The notes: generated by a model from the letters alone, not told the origin. A stretch of 64,000 nt of DNA from Argyresthia goedartella (GCA_949825045.1 OX463809.1:6227501-6291500); one strand, 5' to 3'. Shown: positions 27,501 to 31,791, counted from the first letter of the stretch. Numbers and translations are program-made.

Positions 27501-29309
27501 CAATGTATGTGCCGTATGTGAATTAAAAAAGTCATTATTTATAACATCTACCTACAAAGTGAAGTGTCCCCAGGTAATATAGATGTTATGGACAAGTATG
27601 GGATTAGAATAGCTACTGTAATCTGTAACTATGGAAAAGAAATAGGTGGATACTTCAAATGTGTCGCGCCTGGCCATGACACCGGAGAACTTAGCAATTA
27701 ATCAGTTCCATCATCCCCGGTGGACATGTCATGGGGTAGCACACTGGCTCTTACCGGGGACGGTTCATTGGGAAAAATAGTACTTACTCCCGAGTGGAAA
27801 AGTGATTATAGTCCCATTCGTTAAACGATGCCTCAATTTTGCTGTGGAGAGTAGTAGGCACGTCAAATTAACAGAACCTGGACATAATTCGATAACCCGT
27901 TGTTTTCATTATTTTATCGGATAACTATTAATATTAAGTAACAAATATTAATTTTGCATATATTGCAATAATTGCGGGGTCTTAACCGTATTGTATAAAA
28001 ATCATCAATTATCGTAAGCTACCTAACTTTTTCCGAAAAGAAAAATAGTTAACCTATAAATAACAAATAGCTAGTTTGTAAAATTTTTAGGTGCATTCAA
28101 TTGCGATCACTTATTACCAAAATTAAACTGAAACCTAATTTGATTGTACGTTTTTTTGCATAGTTTTCATCTGATCTCAATATATAGATAAGCAAAAATG
28201 GTAACTACGATGTTTGAATCTTTTTAAGCAAAGTTTATAGGAAGCACGAATAATTAATTACACATCGATAACGTTAGTGACTGAACTGAACTGAACTATC
28301 AGTAACTCTTATAAATAGTGGCACAAGGTTCATTTCACCTGGTCTCGCTCACGTTTTCTATACGTCAAATATTCCTGCTACCTATACATTTATCAATTCA
28401 GTGGGCAGAACCATTATGACTTTATTTCTTTGGGAAGAACAAGACCCGTATCAACAAAAACCACTCACTGATCTGCACCTTCGGGTACTCGCAGCCATGA
28501 TTAGTAGTAACATCTAAAGATGAACCACTCACATACACACACGGGGGTTGTTTTAGTCCGGATGCCCGCTCAATGTGTAGGAACCCGGACATAGACACCC
28601 TGGAATAGGTAACTCCATTTCTTTGCCCTCCAAAAATGTCGTACTGCACGGTTTGCCCGTAGTCGCACTCCCAATACTTGTCGTAGTAACTATGTGGCCC
28701 GGATGCACAGTCGACCACTCAAAGTTTGACGGACTATCAAAATCATGCCCATCACCGGGCAGAAAACTTAGCTTCTGGCTCGTTCAACAGTTGCTGAGTT
28801 CATTCCGAAATGTAATTCAACTCCGCAGTTTCTGTCACATTGACATCTATTTCTTATTTACTGTAATTTTTCTCAATTTGCAGTAGATTTTAGTAATCTA
28901 AAAAGGCGTAGGACGGGCCTTGCAGGACACTACCTTTCCTTTTGACTCATGATGAAATCTGCGATCGATCCGTTTTGTGACCTAAAGCTTCTTACCGAGT
29001 ACGGGAGTAGGGCGCGGAACTAGACACGGCCCAATATTGTATATAGGTGGTAATAAAAAAGCCACTCACTGATCTGGACCTTCGGGTACTCGCAGTAGTT
29101 GGAGCGCCATGGGTAGTCGCAGCCCTCTGTTACGCCGCGGTGCTTGCCCGCGAACACGAGCCCGTTCGGGCAGTCGTACTGCACGCTCTGCCCGTTGTCG
29201 CACTCCCAATACTTGTCGCAGTACTTCTCGTCGGCGACGATGCGCGACTTGGTCTTGCACGGGTCTTCGACTTGCGCGCAGGTTGCGAGCGCGGCGAATG
29301 ATAGGGCGG
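6496..29309 (-). CDS. Obstructor/CPAP3-type chitin-binding cuticular protein (six exons, start exon missing)
   Basis: Six exons on the minus strand splice in phase: 29309-29070, 27179-27110, 24963-24845, 10585-10465, 7791-7701 and 6576-6496, 722 nt in all, giving 239 residues after a split first codon. The product has the hydrophobic C-terminal half of a signal peptide (ALSFAALATCAQ), three chitin-binding CBM14 domains each with six Cys, then an acidic Thr/Pro tail and a Gln/Arg/Asn-rich end. Three CBM14 domains plus a signal peptide define the CPAP3/obstructor family, which is secreted into the apical matrix and organises cuticle chitin. Which member it is I leave open: spacing and tail differ from obst-A, obst-B and Gasp as I know them. 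The first exon, with the start Met and ending in phase 1, was not found and may lie anywhere above 29309 or outside. Introns are 1.1-14.3 kb and full of TEs. Confidence 0.9.
7050..7135 (-). mobile_element. SINE-1 fragment (body only)
   Basis: Matches the body of SINE-1 (see 9673-9873): AGGCACATATATTG, CACACTAGCATACCCTG, AACAGCGACATCACA. The tRNA-like head is absent. Confidence 0.6.
7545..7662 (-). mobile_element. SINE-1, 5' half with tRNA-like head
   Basis: From the right end on the minus strand it shows an A-box-like TGGCGTTGCGG and a B box GGTTCGATCCC, then AAACAGGTCTTGGATG. It sits only about 40 bp from the splice donor of the CPAP3 exon at 7701, in the intron. Confidence 0.8.
7701..7791 (-). 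CDS. CPAP3 exon: end of CBM14 domain 3 and acidic tail
   Basis: Acceptor TTGTTGCAG before 7791 and donor GTGAGA after 7701. The first base completes an Arg codon (AG|A). It then reads RSLRCVVPPTDDC, which brings the last two Cys of the third chitin-binding domain, and DVPTTTAPPPEEDDTRQ, a Thr/Pro linker with an acidic run. It is 91 nt long and ends in phase 0. GC-rich codons contrast with the AT-rich intron on either side. Confidence 0.92.
7958..8222. mobile_element. Palindromic TA-flanked MITE, copy 1
   Basis: A 265-bp element flanked by TA. The two halves are inverted copies: CAAGGTGATATTTAATTAG at the left and its complement ending CACCTTG at the right, with ATTTTRGGRAATGATAG inside each. 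The near-complete inverted structure, TA flanks and ends point to the Tc1/mariner group. Other copies are at 45504-45963 and 48621-48881. Confidence 0.8.
8243..8431 (-). mobile_element. SINE-1 copy
   Basis: The tRNA-derived head is at the right (A box TGGCGCTGCGG, B box GGTTCGATCCC) and the body TTCTGGCCCAATACTAG at the left. Confidence 0.8.
8446..8546 (-). mobile_element. SINE-1 related tRNA-like head
   Basis: A second head directly beside the previous copy (GGTTCAAATCC B box on the minus strand, after a run of GTGGCGTG). The body is lacking. Confidence 0.65.
8547..8996. other. No gene seen
   Basis: AT-rich intron sequence of the CPAP3 gene, without recognised features. Confidence 0.4.
8997..9237 (+). 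repeat. Left arm of a large inverted repeat
   Basis: About 240 bp, starting ATGTCACAGGAATG. It matches the reverse complement of 9919-10166 at about 70-75% by eye: shared blocks are GACTTACAA, AAGGAAACTTATGAGG, CAATCTATGTTTT and GGACAGTTGGAAA. Confidence 0.65.
9238..9672. other. Spacer of the large inverted repeat, no gene seen
   Basis: AT-rich sequence between the two arms. A SINE-1 follows at 9673. Confidence 0.4.
9673..9873 (-). mobile_element. SINE-1, best full copy
   Basis: A tRNA-derived SINE. Reading the minus strand from 9873 shows GACCTCTGTAGCGCAGCGG (A box), then GGGTTCGTTCCCCGG (B box), a short T/A tract, CCAAGTTCTTGGATG-like sequence, GCGACGTCACACAC complement and the body CCCACACTAGGATACCC. 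It lies between the arms of the 8997-10166 inverted repeat. At least nine related copies or pieces occur in the window. Confidence 0.85.
9919..10166 (-). repeat. Right arm of a large inverted repeat
   Basis: Inverted copy of 8997-9237, ending TCCTGTGACAT at 10166. The pair could be the long terminal inverted repeats of one fold-back element of about 1.17 kb, or two copies of one repeat inserted head to head. Confidence 0.65.
10188..10318 (-). mobile_element. SINE-1 body fragment
   Basis: Contains CTTCTGGCCCCACACTAGG and AGCGACGTCGCACAC, then stops at CCAGGACCTGGAG, so the head is missing. Confidence 0.7.
10355..10443 (-). pseudogene. Degenerate partial copy of the adjacent CPAP3 exon
   Basis: Read on the minus strand this is a diverged copy of the 3' three quarters of exon 10465-10585, only 21 bp beyond that exon's donor. 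It reads GTVPQGNSAWQCQGGYPR, then MRRCLAHLVFDR, against GNVPLGKSCNRYWQCQGGYPR and LQRCPAMLVFDR in the real exon. A 9-nt gap and a substitution remove one domain Cys, the Asn and Tyr. The splice donor GT has become AT. The frame is still open, but the copy has no acceptor of its own. Confidence 0.85.
10465..10585 (-). CDS. CPAP3 exon: CBM14 domain 3, main part
   Basis: Acceptor TTTAATTTCAG before 10585, donor GTAACA after 10465. Two bases complete the Pro codon begun in the previous exon. It then reads LCNDDANGNVPLGKSC, NRYWQCQGGYPRLQRC, PAMLVFD and two bases of an Arg codon. Four of the six Cys of the third chitin-binding domain are here, with the aromatic YWQC core that contacts chitin in this family. 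Length 121 nt. Confidence 0.95.
10586..11461. other. Intron sequence, no gene seen
   Basis: Start of the 14.3 kb intron. No recognised repeat or coding motif. Confidence 0.4.
11462..12235 (-). pseudogene. BEL/Pao integrase fragment
   Basis: From about 12235 the minus strand reads CLTVRAIHMELVPSLSTDSF, then MYSDNATNLRGAEAELKK (the integrase core with the second catalytic Asp in SDN), a TAA stop where a sense codon is expected, ISPASSHMAGAWERLIGTVK (region of the catalytic Glu), NSRPLSHVS and TPNHFLIG. A C-terminal DUF5641-like domain follows (WRITERLADMFWHRWMREVL, GDVVVIVD) and stops early at 11471. One internal stop and the short C-terminus show it is dead. No LTRs were seen. It lies in a CPAP3 intron on the same strand as the gene. 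Confidence 0.85.
12427..12974. mobile_element. MITE with shared GC-rich core hairpin, copy A
   Basis: Terminal inverted repeats of about 85 bp: ATGTCGCAGTTGGTTGG at the left, and the complement of ATGTCGCAGTTAATTGG at the right, both continuing TTAAATCAGACACTTAAC and CTCTAGACCG. The middle (about 12690-12755) holds a hairpin, AAAGGGGGTGAGCG / AAGCGAAGCCCCCTTT, that is also found in three other elements (23050-23140, 45114-45500, 56670-56995). Confidence 0.8.
12618..12669. repeat. Perfect 25-bp inverted repeat, 2-nt loop
   Basis: Left arm 12618-12642 and right arm 12645-12669 are exact complements, separated by TT. It lies inside MITE copy A, just left of the core hairpin, and is not seen in the other core-bearing elements. 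Confidence 0.95.
12975..13741. other. No gene seen
   Basis: Intron sequence. The only notable item is a first AAATTGGAATAC motif at 13621. Confidence 0.4.
13742..14105 (+). repeat. Three degenerate tandem units of about 110-130 bp
   Basis: Three stretches start with a pyrimidine run plus AGAATAT (about 13745, 13883 and 14010). They share a GCTGGC-like core with GGATCATT or GCATATAC, then GTGATTATTA or GTGATTAATC, and end near ACTAATTGA. Each unit begins like a splice acceptor. Only the first is open, for 33 codons (WEDMDAAECAAATSDHTYV...). I do not recognise it as protein. Confidence 0.5.
14241..14450 (+). repeat. Cluster of AAATTGGAATAC motifs
   Basis: The 12-mer starts at 14281, 14313 and 14439, with one variant at 14241 and an outlier at 13621. 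Two copies continue as CCCAATA. Confidence 0.7.
14810..15130. mobile_element. MITE with long inverted repeats
   Basis: The left end AATAAATGACGTAGTTAAAA, then ACTAAAAATCCCGA, is matched inverted at the right by TCGGGTTTTTTAGT and ATAACGTCATTTATT. Similarity continues inward (GTAATTATTACAG-like and TTAAATTAAATT blocks), giving arms of about 130 bp. Confidence 0.75.
15294..15710. repeat. Lepidopteran GGGTTCCGTACCC repeat, copy 1
   Basis: Starts GGGTTCCGTACCCGAAG, has the typical run of GTCCGTCCGTCCG, then TCATGAACCGTG and TTTTCACAGAATGTGTAT, and ends near CCGACCCGCACTTGACCG. A tRNA-like sequence has inserted at about 15525-15600. Confidence 0.7.
15525..15602 (+). mobile_element. tRNA-like head of a further SINE or tRNA relic
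   Basis: Shows an A-box match TGGCGCAATTG and a B-box match GGTTCAAATCC about 45 bp apart, followed by an A/T-rich tail. There is no good acceptor stem, so it is not a working tRNA gene. Confidence 0.5.
15806..15935. mobile_element. Short palindromic MITE, copy 1
   Basis: Begins TTACCACAAAAAAATAAAC and ends as its inverted form (TTTTTGTGGTAA), with CAACACTTGTTTAAAAAC and GACGTTTGTTTTGAG inside. It matches 48012-48125. Confidence 0.75.
15936..16298. other. No gene seen
   Basis: AT-rich intron sequence. Confidence 0.35.
16299..16437. mobile_element. Fold-back MITE, distant copy
   Basis: The left half GCATTTGGCATCTGTCAAC and AGTAG is answered at the right by CTACTGTTGACAGATGTC and AAATACT. 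The middle has an AGGAGA-rich hairpin. Its layout and the words CAGTAGGGAGAGAGCTATGC relate it to 25253-25455. Confidence 0.65.
16438..17394. other. No gene seen
   Basis: Intron sequence. Frames at 17012-17378 are short and without known motifs. Confidence 0.4.
17657..19807 (-). CDS. LINE reverse transcriptase (ORF2, C-terminal part)
   Basis: A 716-codon frame. It starts with a linker, then SSGYDAISASVIKHI (RT block 0), NYRPISLLPVLSKLFEKV, EQFGFQKDISTIDAIF, TVLLDLSKAFENVSH (first catalytic Asp), IGVPQGSILGPILFLIYINH, VIFADDVSVFF (the catalytic FADD) and AKFLGIHTDCNLNWKRHV. The C-terminus is rich in Lys/Tyr, as in CR1 elements. All RT catalytic residues are present. It lies one frame away from the endonuclease ORF upstream, with 8 bp between that stop codon and this Met, so one indel separates the halves of ORF2, unless a -1 frameshift is used. 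Confidence 0.95.
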   Translation of the reverse strand: MISNLEKLKESVQQTSWDRVFAEPDLEKSFNIFHDVLLEAFDFCCPLIKVRGDASKNKTEKDWLTPGIRKSSKTKRDLFVKAKQSKNIQQLEHYKLYSTILGRVIEMSKKLANEKMILVSHDKVKATWNLINLNIKGRKDLDIRDYRGLTDRKKTAKCNNEAANLFNHHFTDLSEMPRGNSQIKLPDFHHRSMFVNEIEIGELHKHVRNLKNKKSSGYDAISASVIKHIYDAIAIPLLYLINLSLREGVFPSRLKKAQVIPIHKKDDLLDVTNYRPISLLPVLSKLFEKVMAEKLSLYLCAENILAKEQFGFQKDISTIDAIFDMTDYVAEALNRNSNVMTVLLDLSKAFENVSHVILVEILNRYGIRGPVNDWFVSYLSERKQSVLLPTMGEKMILKNVESSCRETKIGVPQGSILGPILFLIYINHLPLLVNNKIVIFADDVSVFFKFERSECEDLAKEINTTIGVVVNWFNSLNLSTNVSKTKLMYFKNYNTHLPHLDIQVNGKKIESVPYAKFLGIHTDCNLNWKRHVEVLEGRLSSFCYALRSLRRISTKTAALQAYFAFFQSRIIYGLAVWGGCIEIKKIFTLQKRAIRILDDLKSSMDSCRCSFKKLKIHTITELHITELCKLVRRYPKKFPQRPPGVSERLNNKHKLNLEIPLSRTMSHTRSTKVTAVKIYNKPEDIKALSGISFFNKLNKYLLEMCPYDLYEYYNYN
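19816..20640 (-). CDS. LINE apurinic-type endonuclease (ORF2, N-terminal part)
   Basis: A 274-codon frame with endonuclease motifs in order: IVHLNIQSLNA, VEVLCITEHHR (catalytic Glu and His), YVISLYRPKT, IIICGDFNIN (Asp/Asn pair), RITSHSQTCIDNMISN and ELGLSDHTLQYASL (final SDH). The product nicks target DNA for target-primed reverse transcription. The first roughly 35 residues overlap the end of ORF1 in another frame, so the true start may be later or may be reached by frameshift. It ends in TAA at 19816-19818, one frame off from the RT. Confidence 0.93.
   Translation of the reverse strand: MCRCCNFYISGKQPNRREFEPNFNSKLSRKKPSFFVNSHNDQQQLRKIVHLNIQSLNAAKVSLLEIWLSNEKSVEVLCITEHHRVQEDLERIIIAGFKLACSFCRKNRTSKGGCCIYVKVGNRYTDLKKLKDYSIPYIFEICGIDLYGYYVISLYRPKTEKDDNFHQHLENVLTYVFKYRERKIIICGDFNINTLVESVEAREFIGVLQSYNVKLYIKEPTRITSHSQTCIDNMISNIDLGDTRVIELGLSDHTLQYASLNLPQKRALQNTSYK
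20532..21500 (-). CDS. LINE ORF1 second frame, SGNH-hydrolase-like
   Basis: A 322-codon frame. After a charged N-terminus (RKPKRR) it reads VMLLSDETGRGMNKIL, then DIVIIIAGKNYKDP and later LNENKVNSTLRLL and THIDIWD-like text. This order resembles the esterase domain in ORF1 of CR1/L2 elements, in the places of block I (GDS) and block III (GxND). The block I nucleophile Ser is not there (SDE) and the block III Asp is Tyr (GKNY), so hydrolase activity is doubtful. The last 100 residues contain a tandem duplication (see 20566-20829). It overlaps the upstream coiled-coil frame by 8 nt and the endonuclease frame by 109 nt. Confidence 0.75.
   Translation of the reverse strand: MDEPRQTSSDLASVRVDNNIPTNKNKMSSTSEPEKTKDLKIEDTANKIQDKLIKTKESSRKPKRRVMLLSDETGRGMNKILSKTLGSEFQVESIIKPNATLDQVLNSCNSLCKDLTVCDIVIIIAGKNYKDPLKLKSLLYYNLNQLANTNVILCNVDQNRYLNENKVNSTLRLLSSRFSHSTYIDIWDSENRSRTILSKELACKFLLRDILRLCYSQKYSEFTQMRDVAPVRPVYISVEIQTCVDVTRTYSVNCQTEESSNPNSTSNSQTRDVASGRPVCISVETQTCVDVVTSTYPVNSQIEESSNPTSTLNSPVKSQVFL
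20566..20829 (-). repeat. Tandem duplication (about 130 bp x 2) in LINE ORF1
   Basis: Two copies, about 20566-20695 and 20697-20829, share GGTTCGAACTCTCTTCT, CAAGTTTGA-TCTCTACGC and GCTACATCCCGC. In protein they read TRDVASGRPVCISVETQTC and MRDVAPVRPVYISVEIQTC. The frame is kept through the repeat. Confidence 0.85.
21493..21867 (-). CDS. LINE ORF1 first frame, coiled coil
   Basis: A 124-codon frame. Residues about 25-75 look like a coiled coil (LEVANNEVDSLNLEVSSLKK, then TLADCKKKIEIFKAL), followed by a Ser/Pro/Arg-rich stretch. Coiled coils for trimerisation are common in LINE ORF1 proteins. The stop overlaps the start of the next frame as ATGGATGA. This could be translational coupling, or one ORF1 split by an indel. 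Confidence 0.7.
   Translation of the reverse strand: MSQKYRNTAYNSAKLMCYEAVHSYISRRLLSDLEVANNEVDSLNLEVSSLKKTLADCKKKIEIFKALGFGEPAPSTHTSSPKFYSRQYSRISTKPSLIQMGYPRKSPRELTSRVVAQMDHIADG
21868..22499. other. Upstream flank of the LINE, no sure gene
   Basis: May include the LINE 5' UTR. An 88-codon minus frame at 22216-22482 has no recognised motif. Confidence 0.35.
22500..22735. mobile_element. SINE-3 body
   Basis: Contains CCTTTCCCATACGGAG, GGCAGAGGCACAATTGT, AATGAAGGTTTCCTCACGA, CCATCACCGTTACGACGTCC and ATGTACTTTAGATAAATTA. It matches 61943-62160. A short (ACTCAT)n run lies at 22591-22612. Confidence 0.7.
22846..22896 (+). mobile_element. SINE-3 tRNA-like head, detached
   Basis: Reads GGAGCAACGTGGTCTATTGG (A box TGGTCTATTGG), then GTTTCACGCTTGCTTCTCAC. 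The complement of this occurs at 62178-62232, joined to the SINE-3 body. Here it stands about 110 bp away, in the opposite orientation to that arrangement. Confidence 0.55.
22990..23230. mobile_element. Element with shared GC-rich core hairpin, copy B
   Basis: The core at about 23088-23140 reads GGACAAAGGGGGCTTTGC, then TTCGCTCACTCC and TTTTACCCTTCATCTACC. It matches the cores of the elements at 12427, 45114 and 56670. Terminal repeats are not clear here. Confidence 0.5.
23541..24035. repeat. 60-bp satellite array with 120-bp higher-order repeat
   Basis: Seven full 60-bp units from 23541, a partial eighth at 23961-23985 and one decayed unit near 24003. Each begins GTTATACTGAGCAGTATAAC, a 9-bp-arm palindrome, or its variant with GCAATATAAC. 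It continues TATTTGGACGAATCCGACCC. GCAG and GCAA units alternate over the first six units, together with AATCG/AATTG, giving a 120-bp dimer. The open minus frame is a by-product of a period divisible by three. Confidence 0.95.
24124..24317 (-). mobile_element. SINE-1 copy
   Basis: Body GCGTCTGGCCTCACACTAGG, AAGCGACGTCGCACAC, then CCAAGACCTGGG. The head is at the right with a decayed B box (CGAATTCGGGACC). Confidence 0.75.
24318..24844. other. Intron flank, no gene seen
   Basis: AT-rich, then a GC-rich piece at 24680-24780 and an (ATG)n microsatellite at 24797-24832 next to the exon. Confidence 0.4.
24845..24963 (-). CDS. CPAP3 exon: CBM14 domain 2, main part
   Basis: Acceptor ATACTCCCAG before 24963, donor GTGAGT after 24845. 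The first base completes an Arg codon (AG|G). It then reads YWTCWNGTATEQLC, IGGLLYNENAHSCDWPENVD, GCQKH and the first base of a Pro codon. It carries four of the six domain Cys and the aromatic YWTCW strand. Length 119 nt. Confidence 0.96.
25253..25455. mobile_element. Fold-back MITE, copy 2
   Basis: Begins CCAAAAATCGCGGGTTC and GGACCTACATCGGAAGTG, then ACGTAATAGTTGTTATCAG. The right half repeats this inverted (CTGACAACAACTATTTCGT). Related to 5325-5575 and 16299-16437. Confidence 0.7.
25612..25745 (-). mobile_element. Decayed SINE-1 copy
   Basis: Keeps AGGCACATACATCTCG, AAACATCCAAGAC and a B-box remnant CGGGACTCGAATCTG. The head end is broken. Confidence 0.55.
25978..26299 (+). mobile_element. 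5'-truncated RTE-like LINE 3' end with target-site duplication
   Basis: A 101-codon frame (25978-26280, stop TAA 26281) reads KRSLLKTIENRRGKMLEQLL, then KRKRGRPRRTYMDQVKEK and AWKELQRQE, the typical basic C-terminus of RTE-type LINEs in insects. A TGAA-type tail follows. The insert is flanked by a perfect 13-bp duplication, ATGATACATGTAA, at 25965-25977 and 26300-26312, which fixes its borders. Confidence 0.88.
26313..27109. other. Intron sequence, no gene seen
   Basis: AT-rich. A small inverted pair (GTCACTATTTAATATTAT near 26669 and its complement near 26838) is the only structure noted. Confidence 0.4.
27110..27179 (-). CDS. CPAP3 exon: start of CBM14 domain 2
   Basis: Acceptor TTTTTTTGCCAACAG before 27179, donor GTAACC after 27110. 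Two bases complete an Asn codon. It then reads PPQGTEHCDWLYGIFGHETS, CT and two bases of an Arg codon. It brings the first two Cys of the second chitin-binding domain. Length 70 nt. It is too short to show as an open frame and was found by looking for the missing link between the flanking exons. Confidence 0.95.
27332..27530 (+). mobile_element. SINE-1 copy, opposite orientation
   Basis: The head is at the left: TGTGGTGTTGCGGTC (A-box-like), then GGGTTGGAATCCCGG (B box). The body follows: CCAGGTCTTGGATG, CACGACACAGGGTATCC and TAGTGTGGGGCCAGAAGC. Confidence 0.8.
27531..28468. other. Intron sequence, no gene seen
   Basis: No recognised repeat or coding motif. A short GAACT run at 28285-28300 resembles the tail of the 17395 LINE but lacks a polyadenylation signal. 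Confidence 0.4.
28469..28735 (-). pseudogene. Degenerate copy of CPAP3 exon 29070-29309
   Basis: The minus strand reads YYDKYWECDYGQTVQYD, against YCDKYWECDNGQSVQYD in the real exon. A changed middle of about 50 codons follows, then CEYPKVQI and the same donor context GTGAGTGG. At least two domain Cys are lost (YC to YY, and DC to DI), and the NGLVFAGKH block is replaced. The frame stays open and the splice donor is intact, but no acceptor in the right phase was seen. It lies about 335 bp beyond the functional exon, in the next intron. Confidence 0.85.
29070..29309 (-). CDS. CPAP3 exon: signal peptide end and CBM14 domain 1
   Basis: Acceptor CTCTATCTCTTCCAG before 29309, donor GTGAGT after 29070. 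Two bases complete a codon from the missing first exon, then ALSFAALATCAQ (hydrophobic end of a signal peptide, likely cleavage near the Gln) and VEDPCKTKSRIVADEKYC, DKYWECDNGQSVQYDC, PNGLVFAGKHRGVTEGC and DYPWRSNYC, the six Cys of domain 1. It ends EYPKVQI plus one base. Length 240 nt. No in-frame ATG precedes it before a stop, so an upstream exon is required. Confidence 0.96.
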
Positions 29310-29837
29310 CTGGAAGAGATAGAGAGGAATGTTAGTGCGGTGATATTTTTATCTATGGGTGATTCCACCAAGGCTATGAAGTAGTCACAGACTATATCGG
29401 GATACTAGAAGTAGTTAAAGTTCTGTTATTGTCTATGGACTTGATTTCCACTATGAGGTTTGAATAACTACATAGGTACTATTCTGTACACTACGAGTAC
29501 AACTAAGGAGTTCAAATAACCTTAAAAAAAAGTTCCCATACAAAATAATCAGAATGATAGGTTCAAGGCGTGTTTGATGCTATGAGTGTAGGTGTGTGTG
29601 TTTGTGTGAGAGTGTGTGTGGGTGTGTGTACCTTTAAATAACCGATAAAGGGTCAGACACACATATAAAATGATGGTATTGGCCATTCAATCATTAAAGT
29701 TTCACGAGCCAATTCCATCATTTCTTGGGGTAGCCTGAGAGGCTCGTCAGAATTTCAGGTAATGAATTAAATGTAAGTTATCCTCTTTGTTACCCTGGTA
29801 ATAATAAAATATAATATATAAATATAATAAATGTACT
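29310..29837. other. Upstream intron sequence with a TG microsatellite
   Basis: A (TG)n-rich run lies at about 29585-29633. No first exon of CPAP3 was recognised. Confidence 0.5.
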
Positions 29838-30052
29838 ATCGAACCATCTGAATCATGACCCACCATAAGCTTATTTTGCTAAACCCCTTAAATGCAAGTA
29901 GGTCGAAATTCGCTTGAAGGTTTATTTCCTTGGTAACGAACTTGTTATCATTTGATTAGACACTGACATTACGATAGATCTTACAAGTTTGAAAGTTTCA
30001 AACAAATTATCAGGCAAATGGGTCATGATTCAGTTGGTTCGATTGTACAAAC
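29838..30052. mobile_element. Small MITE
   Basis: Ends ATCGAACCATCTGAATCATG at the left and CATGATTCAGTTGGTTCGAT at the right, about 25-bp inverted repeats around 165 bp of unrelated sequence. Confidence 0.7.
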
Positions 30053-31760
30053 ACAAGGTCATGCCTTTTCCGATAAAGGGTGGTGGAGGCGAAGGCTTAT
30101 TATTTAAACACAAATGGAGGATGCTAAATAAATAATCGTAAGTAGTACTTTTAATTTGTATATAAAGGAATTTTAAGAAACTATTTTTTTATTTTTTTTC
30201 TGTCTTGAAGTTTTTGATAGAGAAGGAGATGACGTATAACTCAACACACATTACAAACTAACTTGAAAATTTCGAGTATTAGCTGTCTAAATACTTTTTA
30301 CTTTCGAGTTGAATGAAGTGAAAATTAAGGAAGTACCTATTGTAATCGTAAAAAACTCGAGGTTGAGATTATGATGGGGATATTTTCTCTATCGTTAACT
30401 TGTCCGAAAAGGTAAAAAAAAAACAAATGTGTATGTATGTGTGTGTGCGTGTGTATGTTTGTATGTATGGGTGGCTGTTTTCCGTTGTCAGCTCTAGAGC
30501 CTAAACCACTGAACCGAATTGGATGAAATTTTGTATTCGGGGTTATTTTGTAAATATCTAGGACATTTTTATTTTATTTTTGGATAACTTGATTATTTAC
30601 GGTACCTAAGGTGCGTCGATTTGTGTGACACAAATCAAACACATTTTATTGAGTTTATTCAAAAACGGGACTAACGATTTTTTTCAAACTTCTCGTCATC
30701 TCTTAATATCTTTCTCTATTAATATCATCTATAACATGGCATACTAGGTTATTACCGCAAAACTCTAAAAATGGTAGCTCCCACACAATATGCACACAGT
30801 GCCTTATATCCCGTACATTAGGCGGCGGGTGGAATAAGATCATAGGGCGGAGCATGGTTAAAGTAGAAAGGAGGTGGGTTATTAGGGACATCATTTTGAA
30901 CAACTTTTAGTGGGGGCCATTTGTCACTTCTTCCATTGATCACTGTTTTTGAACGGTTAATTGCGGCTGGTTATTTCTGAACTAAAAAATCAAAGTCATT
31001 CACATCAACTTACCAGCGGAACCGCCAGCGGAACAAAAATGTATATAGGTCGACGTGGGAGCGGCATATTTTAGACACTTCTGTTAAGTTAAGTTTTTTC
31101 AATAGTATGTCACGACCGCCAGCGGTCTCGACCGCCAGCGGAGTTAAAATGTGAAAAGCGGAAAAAAAACCGTCTATAAGACAGTTAGGACGCCGGATCA
31201 GGGAAAAAGGTTTTGACTGCCGCTCTGGACGGATTTCTTATGCAGAGGATATCACTGGCTGTGCAGCGTGGTAATGCTGCCAGCGTTATTGAATACTTTG
31301 GCACGGAAATGTCACGAGGAGATTTATTCGCATAATTTTAAGTTTTGAAATTCTATAATATTTACTTGATATTTAAACGTATTTTGACGAAGCGTGTGTG
31401 GATAGTGTTTGATTGTAATATTATTTTTTGATGAGTTGTAAATAAAAGTTTTTTTTCGGATATTCCAGTAATACCTTTACATTTTCAGATGGGAATAACG
31501 TAATTTTCTCAACAACATAATATATCTCGATAATTGTATCTCGAATTGGATTTCTCGGTTTGGTGCAATTGAAAAGTATTTACATGCCCAATTTATCCAG
31601 TAACTCACACTCAATTTTAAATCACTGTGTATTACAAAGTGGAAACATAAAACAAAGATATCACATTAAGAAAGTTTTTGAACATAAAGGCGTCTCGATT
31701 TTTCATAAAAGTGAACTATTGCGAAGATATCAAATTACATAGCTGAAGTAACAAAGTTTT
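30053..31760. other. Repeat debris, no sure gene
   Basis: Holds a TGTG-rich run with the text TGAACCGAATTGGATGAA (30430-30550), common in moth repeats. A 31180-31330 stretch reads ISLAVQRGNAASVIEYFG, like the end of a retroelement protein. CCGCCAGCGG words occur at 31020-31140. A 66-codon minus frame at 30703-30903 is not recognised. Confidence 0.35.
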
Positions 31761-31791
31761 CTCGGATCTGAGCGACGAGCTCAGATCCGAG
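31761..31791. repeat. Perfect 13-bp inverted repeat, 5-nt loop
   Basis: CTCGGATCTGAGC, loop GACGA, then its exact complement. It is GC-rich against an AT-rich background. Confidence 0.95.

Noticed and set aside
30992..31070. First exon of the CPAP3 gene (ATG, hydrophobic text and GTAAGT on the minus strand)
   Set aside because: It would end in phase 0, but phase 1 is needed. The CCGCCAGCGG words around it look like a dispersed repeat.
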